DNA from: Damh-18 sp036275695
Lineage (GTDB): Bacteria > Patescibacteriota > Minisyncoccia > Phycocordibacterales > UBA918
DNA: 10,799 nucleotides
Direction: 5' to 3'
Assembly (NCBI GenBank): GCA_036275695.1
Contig: DASUDI010000020.1
Span: forward strand, 1-10,799
Shown piece by piece: positions 7,242 to 10,799 of the stretch. The number at the start of each line of letters is the position of its first letter. The first letter of the stretch is position 1. Made by a program: the position numbers and the translations under genes. Under the pieces are notes generated by a model that was not told the origin of the DNA, did not search any database, and saw only the letters and a program-made list of their open reading frames with translations.

Positions 7242-7269
7242 AAAGCCCTGACGCGCGCGTCAGGGCTTT
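7242..7269. terminator. Bidirectional terminator, nrdB and the 26-aa ORF
   Basis: A perfect palindrome with arms 7242-7255 and 7256-7269, a GC-rich core and A-tract/T-tract ends on both strands. It lies 56 nt after nrdB on the plus strand. On the minus strand it lies 15 nt after the stop of the 26-aa ORF, where TTTT follows the stem. Confidence 0.85.
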
Positions 7270-7284
7270 GTTGATTGATTTTGA

Positions 7285-7365
7285 TTAGATGAACTCCATC
7301 TCCTCTTGATGAGGAAGGTGGTGCTCAGGATCGCTTTCGAAAAGATCTAGCTGTGTCGTGTACAT
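7285..7365 (-). CDS. Candidate 26-aa acidic peptide with QLDLF clamp-type motif
   Basis: The frame starts at ATG 7365-7363 and ends at TAA 7287-7285. QLDLF at residues 5-9 equals the consensus bacterial beta-sliding-clamp binding motif QL(S/D)LF; the rest is rich in Glu, Asp and His. The frame sits in a compact unit: a promoter, then AGGTG (plus-strand 7371-7375) with a 5-nt spacer to the ATG, then the ORF, then a terminator 15 nt later. It converges on nrdB and diverges from the metalloprotease gene. An in-frame upstream ATG at 7395 would give 36 aa but has no ribosome binding site. The role is not known. A clamp-binding or regulator-docking peptide next to nrd genes is only a hypothesis, and a chance frame remains possible. 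Confidence 0.4.
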   Translation of the reverse strand: MYTTQLDLFESDPEHHLPHQEEMEFI

Positions 7366-7375
7366 GGTTACACCT

Positions 7376-8407
7376 ATGCGTGATAAATCCAACATATATA
7401 ATATCACGCCAGAAGTTTCAATTGTCGCAGACGGTGCACAAAGAACAAAGTACCGTCAAGATGTGGTACAGTACATAGATATGAGATTGGGATTTTTATT
7501 GCTCCTCGTAGCGGTTTTCTACGGAAGTAATTTTTGGTATACGCAATTATCTCGTACCTGTGTACTTCCTGTGACGTATACCATTGGTGAGGTTGATGCA
7601 CGGTTTCATACGTCGAAAGAAGAACTTGCGCGCATAGCACGGCGTGCTGAGGCGGTGTGGGAAGATGCGCTAGGGAGAGATATTTTTGTCCATGATAATA
7701 ACCAGGGTGTTCCCATCCACCTCGTCTTTGATGAGCGACAGAAATCTTCAAACGCTGAGGAGGAGTTGCGTGAGGATATTGAAGCAAAGGCTGGCATGAG
7801 TGAAAGTTTTGCGAAGCAGTACGATGTGCTCATCGCACATTTTCGTGAACTCAAAGGTGCCTATGAACAGCGTGCTCATCAGTATAGTGTTGATCTTAAT
7901 GCGTACAACACAGAGGTTCAGTCGTGGAATGATAGGGGTGGTGCGCCAGAAACTGAGGTAAACCGTCTCAATCAGGAGAAAGAGCGACTTCGTTTAGAAT
8001 ACGAAACACTTAAAAGTGACTCAAACACGCTCAACGGTATCGTATCCGAACTTAATCGCATCGGCGCGCGAGGTAATTATTTAATACAAGAATATAATGA
8101 TACGGTAAATACATACAATACGCAGTTTGGCGAAGAACATGAGTTTACGCAAGGAGATTATGCACAAAAAGAAATTCGTATTTATCAATTCGATTCTGAA
8201 GATGAATTAGTAATTGTGATAGCACATGAGTTGGGACACGCGCTTGGTATTGAGCATGTGGTAAATGAACAATCTATTATGTATAGTCGCATGCAAGAGC
8301 AGTCTGTACGGGTCGGTCTTTCAGAGGAAGATAAAGATGCTTTTACCGAACAGTGTATACAGAAGTCTTCATTGTGGGGATATGTGCGTTCGCATATGGG
8401 GTTGTAG
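7376..8407 (+). CDS. Membrane-anchored matrixin-like zinc metalloprotease with coiled-coil insert
   Basis: With ATG 7376 the protein has 343 aa. A short cytoplasmic tail leads to one transmembrane anchor (about 38-54), placing the rest outside. The first part of a metzincin fold follows (TYTIGEVDARF, then PIHLVFDER). A long helical insert comes next (about 125-245), rich in Glu, Gln, Asn, Tyr and Leu and probably coiled coil. Then comes the catalytic helix HELGHALGIEH, with zinc ligands H284, H288 and H294, base E285, and a Met-turn SIMYSRM (M302). Substrates would be surface proteins. Start choice is uncertain: GTG 7358, ATG 7364, ATG 7376 and ATG 7481 (directly before the anchor) are in frame, none with a Shine-Dalgarno sequence. 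The perfect TATAAT at 7397-7402 would favour 7481. Confidence 0.88.
   Translation: MRDKSNIYNITPEVSIVADGAQRTKYRQDVVQYIDMRLGFLLLLVAVFYGSNFWYTQLSRTCVLPVTYTIGEVDARFHTSKEELARIARRAEAVWEDALGRDIFVHDNNQGVPIHLVFDERQKSSNAEEELREDIEAKAGMSESFAKQYDVLIAHFRELKGAYEQRAHQYSVDLNAYNTEVQSWNDRGGAPETEVNRLNQEKERLRLEYETLKSDSNTLNGIVSELNRIGARGNYLIQEYNDTVNTYNTQFGEEHEFTQGDYAQKEIRIYQFDSEDELVIVIAHELGHALGIEHVVNEQSIMYSRMQEQSVRVGLSEEDKDAFTEQCIQKSSLWGYVRSHMGL
7393..7421 (-). promoter_or_regulatory. Putative promoter of the 26-aa ORF
   Basis: On the minus strand, TTGAAA (7416-7421), a 17-nt spacer and TATATG (7393-7398) predict a start near 7386, about 20 nt before the ATG. The plus strand of the same stretch carries a perfect TATAAT (7397-7402), which could instead serve the metalloprotease gene. 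Confidence 0.4.
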
Positions 8408-8413
8408 CCACTC

Positions 8414-8442
8414 TTGCTAAGGAATATGGGTGACTGTATCAT
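8414..8442 (+). promoter_or_regulatory. Promoter of the SIMPL-protein gene
   Basis: TTGCTA (8414-8419), a 17-nt spacer and TATCAT (8437-8442) form a good housekeeping promoter, directly after the metalloprotease stop. The leader of about 45 nt contains a run of nine T (8465-8473). Confidence 0.6.
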
Positions 8443-8482
8443 AGAAGGGGGTTTATTTAGATAATTTTTTTTTCTATGTTTC

Positions 8483-8487
8483 AGGAG
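8483..8487 (+). promoter_or_regulatory. Ribosome binding site fixing the SIMPL start
   Basis: AGGAG lies 6 nt before ATG 8494 and inside the frame opened by ATG 8476, so it selects 8494 as the start. It is the clearest Shine-Dalgarno sequence in the window. Confidence 0.75.
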
Positions 8488-8493
8488 ACATAC

Positions 8494-9267
8494 ATGAAAA
8501 GGCTCAGTGCGCTCGCGCTCGCTATGGTTGTGCTCGCGCTGGGTGCGTATACCTACTATACGATTAAGCAGAGTAAGTACGTGTACTCAGGACCAGTGAC
8601 TATACAGGTTGTCGGTAAGGGAGAGGTGTTTGCAAAGCCAGATGTTGCAACATTTTCGTTTACCGTAGACGCAAAAGAGTCAGACGCGACTACTGCGCAG
8701 AATAAAGTAAGTGAGACGATGGAAGCTATTCTTGCGTACCTTAAAGAGAAAGGTATTGACGAGAAAGATGTAAAAACTTCATATTACAATCTCAATCCAC
8801 GATACGAATATCCGCAAACCACTTGTACTCAGTGGGGATGTCCGCCACAGGTAGGGGAGCCAACGCTCATTGGCTACGAAGTTTCGCAATCGGTTTCGGT
8901 AAAGGTGCGTGATACAGCTAAGGCAGGTGAGGTGGTCTCAGGTATCGGAGAAAAGGGAGCGCTCAATGTAAGTGGACTCAGTTTTACGATTGATGACGAG
9001 GATACGCTCATGGCACAGGCACGAGAAAAGGCAATTAGTGACGCACAAGAAAAAGCGCAAAAATTGGCAGGTAATCTCGGTACACGCATTGTGCGTATGA
9101 CGGGGTACTGGGAAGATCAAGGATACCCCATGCCGTATGGCGTTGGCGGTGACGATATGTCAGGGAAGGTGGCAATGATGGAGTCAGTGCCAGCGCGCCC
9201 CGCGGAACTTCCAATGGGAGAAAATACCATCACCGCAACCGTAAACATTTCGTACGAAGTGCGGTAG
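8494..9267 (+). CDS. SIMPL (DUF541) domain protein, exported
   Basis: With ATG 8494 the protein has 257 aa. An N-terminal signal peptide or anchor (MKRLSALALAMVVLALGAY) is followed by a SIMPL domain covering almost everything from residue 30. Recognisable parts are IQVVGKGEVFAKPDVATFSFTV-like opening strands, a helix ending in the DEKDVKTSYYNLNPRYEY stretch, a GYEVSQSVSVKVRD strand, and the helix AREKAISDAQEKAQKLAGNLG. An extra loop carries C111 and C116 (CTQWGC), which could form a disulfide outside the cell. The family occurs in bacterial envelopes, including oxidative-stress-related YggE of E. coli, but its molecular activity is not settled. The gene has its own promoter and the palindromic terminator at 9286-9327, so it is probably monocistronic. 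Confidence 0.93.
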   Translation: MKRLSALALAMVVLALGAYTYYTIKQSKYVYSGPVTIQVVGKGEVFAKPDVATFSFTVDAKESDATTAQNKVSETMEAILAYLKEKGIDEKDVKTSYYNLNPRYEYPQTTCTQWGCPPQVGEPTLIGYEVSQSVSVKVRDTAKAGEVVSGIGEKGALNVSGLSFTIDDEDTLMAQAREKAISDAQEKAQKLAGNLGTRIVRMTGYWEDQGYPMPYGVGGDDMSGKVAMMESVPARPAELPMGENTITATVNISYEVR

Positions 9268-9285
9268 ATGCTTCAGGGTTGTCAT

Positions 9286-9327
9286 AACACAACATAAAAC
9301 CGCACATGTGCGGTTTTATGTTGTGTT
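9286..9327. terminator. 42-bp perfect palindrome, terminator after the SIMPL gene
   Basis: Arms 9286-9306 and 9307-9327 match perfectly with no spacer. The core CCGCACATGTGCGG is flanked by AAAA on the left and TTTT on the right, so it would terminate on either strand, although both flanking genes point right. Confidence 0.85.
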
Positions 9328-9378
9328 TAAAATGTAAGTAAAAAAATGTATTGCAACATAAGGGTATCCCAGAGACAC

Positions 9379-9406
9379 TTGACAGTTCACAAGGTTGGCG
9401 TATGCT
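9379..9406 (+). promoter_or_regulatory. Promoter of secE-nusG(-rplK)
   Basis: A perfect -35 box TTGACA (9379-9384), a 16-nt spacer and TATGCT (9401-9406) predict a start near 9413. The 10-mer TATGCTTACA is shared with the mscL promoter. Confidence 0.7.
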
Positions 9407-9421
9407 TACATGTAATACGCC
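9397..9421 (+). promoter_or_regulatory. Dyad overlapping the secE -10 box and start site
   Basis: GGCGTAT (9397-9403) and ATACGCC (9415-9421) are perfect 7-bp inverted arms 11 nt apart, covering the -10 and the predicted start. It is shaped like a repressor or activator operator. Confidence 0.4.
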
Positions 9422-9440
9422 TGAGGGGCGTTTTATTTTT
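9417..9440 (+). terminator. Possible attenuator at the 5' end of the secE leader
   Basis: ACGCC (9417-9421) pairs with GGCGT (9427-9431) over a 5-nt loop, directly followed by TTTTATTTTT (9431-9440). The stem is short. It begins within about 5 nt of the predicted start and ends 18 nt before the secE ATG, so it could be a weak attenuator or just a 5'-stabilising hairpin. Confidence 0.35.
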
Positions 9441-9458
9441 GGCAATAACATTTATAAC

Positions 9459-9641
9459 ATGAGTCAATTTATCAATTACCTTAAAGATACACTTGCGGAA
9501 TTAAAGCATGTATCATGGCCTACTCGTGCACAGACCATTGTGTACACGGTATTAGTGGTGGTAGTTTCATTACTTACCGCGCTGTTTCTGGGGGCATTTG
9601 ACTTCGGATTCTCACGCGGACTTAATTGGTTTATCCAGTAA
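9459..9641 (+). CDS. secE: Preprotein translocase subunit SecE
   Basis: A 60-aa protein, the short one-span form of SecE that clamps SecY in the protein-export channel. The conserved amphipathic segment LAELKHVSWPTRAQT (12-26) is followed by one transmembrane segment (about 27-48). ATG 9459 was chosen because the protein then begins MSQFINYLKDTLAELK as usual for the family. An in-frame ATG at 9351 would add 36 residues, but it lies upstream of the promoter and its sequence is unlike SecE. nusG follows after 13 nt. No Shine-Dalgarno sequence is present; the leader before the ATG is A/T-rich. Confidence 0.95.
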   Translation: MSQFINYLKDTLAELKHVSWPTRAQTIVYTVLVVVVSLLTALFLGAFDFGFSRGLNWFIQ

Positions 9642-9654
9642 CGCAAATATCTAT

Positions 9655-10200
9655 ATGGCAAAACAACACACAGGAGGTGAGCGACACTGGTATGCTATTC
9701 ATACCTATTCTGGATATGAAAACGCAGTAGTGCGCAACCTTAAGCAGCGCATTGAATCACTTAACATGCAAGATAAGATATTTGAAGTGATTGTGCCAAC
9801 TGAGAAAAAGATACGCGTGAAGGGTGGAAAGCGAGTAACTGAGGAAGAGCGTGTGTACCCCGGATACGTACTCGTCGATATGATTGTGACTGATGATTCA
9901 TGGTATGTGGTACGTAATACCCCTCGGGTTACGGGCTTTGTGGGAAGTGGTACACAGCCAGTCCCGCTTCGTGACGATGAGCTTAAGGCACTTTTGGGCC
10001 GTATGAAAGATGATACGCCGAAGCATCATGTAGACCTCGCTAGTGATGATTTTGTGACTATTGTGGACGGCCCCTTTAAAGATCTCGAAGGAAAGGTGGG
10101 GGAAATTGATACTGCTCGGGGTAAGGTGAAGGTGCTTGTATCGATGTTTGGTCGTGAAACACCCGTTGAACTTGATTTCTTGCAGGTAAAAAAAGTATAG
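9655..10200 (+). CDS. nusG: Transcription termination/antitermination factor NusG
   Basis: A 181-aa protein of normal family length. The NGN domain (about 11-118) carries WYAIHTYSGYENAV, EEERVYPGYVLVDM and RNTPRVTGFVG, and binds the RNA polymerase clamp to reduce pausing. A linker leads to the KOW domain (about 130-181), with DFVTIVDGPFKDLEGKVGEID and the closing VELDFLQVKKV, which contacts Rho or ribosomal protein S10. ATG 9655 is chosen over the in-frame upstream ATG at 9598, which lies inside secE and would add 19 residues not typical of NusG. The gene is co-transcribed with secE. No Shine-Dalgarno sequence is seen. A hairpin and a possible promoter separate it from rplK. Confidence 0.97.
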   Translation: MAKQHTGGERHWYAIHTYSGYENAVVRNLKQRIESLNMQDKIFEVIVPTEKKIRVKGGKRVTEEERVYPGYVLVDMIVTDDSWYVVRNTPRVTGFVGSGTQPVPLRDDELKALLGRMKDDTPKHHVDLASDDFVTIVDGPFKDLEGKVGEIDTARGKVKVLVSMFGRETPVELDFLQVKKV

Positions 10201-10209
10201 GTACAGACT

Positions 10210-10242
10210 TGCGTGTATCGTATATTTCTTGTACGATACGCA
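10210..10242 (+). repeat. Hairpin between nusG and rplK
   Basis: TGCG plus TATCGTA (10210-10222, with a 2-nt bulge) pairs with TACGATA plus CGCA (10232-10242) across a 9-nt loop. There is no T-run, so it is more likely an mRNA processing or regulatory structure than a terminator. It overlaps the -35 of the proposed rplK promoter. Confidence 0.45.
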
Positions 10243-10257
10243 GGCTTCAAGGATAAT
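10229..10257 (+). promoter_or_regulatory. Possible separate rplK promoter
   Basis: TTGTAC (10229-10234), a 17-nt spacer and GATAAT (10252-10257) predict a start near 10264, leaving a leader of about 40 nt. The -10 is good, the -35 weak. Confidence 0.35.
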
Positions 10258-10303
10258 GTATCGGCTATGGAACGATATACATAAATAAGAAACTTATAAA
10301 AGC

Positions 10304-10729
10304 ATGGCAAAGAAAATTGTTAAAAAAATTAAAGTACAAGCCGTTGGCGGTAAAGCGACACCGGCTCCACCACTTGGTCCAGTACTCGGACAGGCAGGCG
10401 TCAATATCAGTGCGTTCGTTACTGAATTTAATGAAAAAACACGAGACCGCATGGGAGATGTGGTTCCTGTTGAGATAAACGTATACGATGATCGTAGTTT
10501 TGATTTCATTACTAAGACATCACCCGCGTCTCGTCTCATTCTGAAAAAGATTGGTAAAGATAAAGGTTCAGGTAAAAACCTCGTTTCAAAGACAGGTGAT
10601 ATTACCCGCGCGCAGATACGCGAAATTGCCGAAGAAAAATTGGTAGACTTGAGCGCAAATGACATTGAGGCGGCGATGAAGATCATCGAAGGAACATGTC
10701 GAAGTATGGGGGTGCATATTAAAGGGTAG
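10304..10729 (+). CDS. rplK: 50S ribosomal protein L11
   Basis: A 141-aa protein, exactly the usual length. It binds the GTPase-associated region of 23S rRNA and works with elongation factors and RelA. The N-terminal domain holds APPLGPVLGQAGVNI (21-35), with the PPLGP proline switch. A linker KTSPASRL leads to the rRNA-binding C-terminal domain (about 75-141), with GKDKGSGKN, the GDITRAQIREIAEEK helix and GTCRSMGV near the end. It follows nusG in the common secE-nusG-rplK order after 103 nt. It is closed by a strong terminator 16 nt after the stop, so rplA is not directly joined. No clear Shine-Dalgarno sequence is seen. Confidence 0.98.
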   Translation: MAKKIVKKIKVQAVGGKATPAPPLGPVLGQAGVNISAFVTEFNEKTRDRMGDVVPVEINVYDDRSFDFITKTSPASRLILKKIGKDKGSGKNLVSKTGDITRAQIREIAEEKLVDLSANDIEAAMKIIEGTCRSMGVHIKG

Positions 10730-10745
10730 GTGGGACTGATAGGCG

Positions 10746-10799
10746 CGCGAGCGTTATAAAAAATCGCCTCCAAAGAGGCGATTTTTTATAACGCTCGCG
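10746..10799. terminator. 25-bp perfect terminator hairpin after rplK
   Basis: Arms 10746-10770 and 10775-10799 pair perfectly over a CAAA loop. The inner GC core is flanked by A6 and T6, so it can end transcription from both sides. The stem reaches the window edge and may be longer. Confidence 0.92.

Noticed and set aside
7404..7854. Minus-strand frames of 127 and 82 codons opposite the metalloprotease gene
   Set aside because: No recognisable domain or ribosome binding site; they are shadows of the plus-strand coding bias.
8465..8473. Run of nine T as a phase-variation tract
   Set aside because: It lies in the leader of the SIMPL gene, outside the coding frame and downstream of the promoter, so there is no clear on/off effect.
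8476..8493. Start of the SIMPL gene at ATG 8476
   Set aside because: A clear AGGAG lies inside this stretch 6 nt before ATG 8494, which also begins a good signal peptide.
9351..9458. 36-residue N-terminal extension of SecE from ATG 9351
   Set aside because: It would start upstream of the TTGACA/TATGCT promoter, and its sequence is unlike SecE; ATG 9459 gives a normal SecE.
9598..9654. 19-residue N-terminal extension of NusG
   Set aside because: It lies inside the secE gene, and family members begin near MAKQH...WYAIHTYSG, matching ATG 9655.
331..10729. UGA-recoded genetic code
   Set aside because: All recognised genes are intact with the standard code and contain no in-frame TGA, and conserved Trp positions use TGG.
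1..10799. CRISPR array, insertion sequence or phage genes
   Set aside because: There are no regularly spaced direct repeats and no transposase, integrase or phage-like proteins; the palindromes sit at gene ends as terminators.

Overview
The window looks like chromosomal DNA of a candidate-phyla-radiation bacterium (Patescibacteria, probably Parcubacteria-like). This is inferred from four things: an ECF-type sigma factor translationally coupled to a DUF5667-like membrane protein; short genes with almost no Shine-Dalgarno sequences; a transmembrane metalloprotease of the HExxHxxGxxH type with a coiled-coil insert; and a 60-aa SecE. The code is standard. No identified gene ends in TGA, and TAG is the commonest stop.

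Layout. 1-834, minus strand: a sigma factor gene overlapping by 8 nt the start of a membrane protein gene that runs off the left edge. 922-1590, plus strand: a conserved protein of unknown function and a probable 31-aa single-span membrane peptide. 1641-2384, minus strand: a ZIP metal transporter gene, convergent with the previous unit and separated from it by a 22-bp perfect palindrome. 2490-2870, plus strand: mscL with a good promoter and a strong terminator. 2932-3236: about 305 bases with no gene, probably the nrd control region. 3237-7185, plus strand: nrdA and nrdB, a complete class I ribonucleotide reductase. 7285-7365, minus strand: a candidate 26-aa gene containing a QLDLF beta-clamp-type motif, with its own promoter, ribosome binding site and terminator. 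7376-8407, plus strand: membrane-anchored metalloprotease. 8494-9267, plus strand: SIMPL (DUF541) protein. 9459-10729, plus strand: secE, nusG and rplK, closed by a 25-bp perfect terminator hairpin.

How the parts work together. NrdA and NrdB supply deoxynucleotides. SecE, NusG and L11 are the usual core translocation, transcription and translation cluster, here ended after rplK instead of continuing directly into rplA. The sigma and DUF5667 pair is probably a signal-responsive regulator and membrane partner. MscL, ZIP, the metalloprotease and the SIMPL protein are envelope functions. The control sequences stand out: five long, nearly or fully perfect palindromic terminators, a dyad over the secE -10 box followed at once by a small hairpin and T-tract, and the compact transcription unit for the QLDLF peptide.
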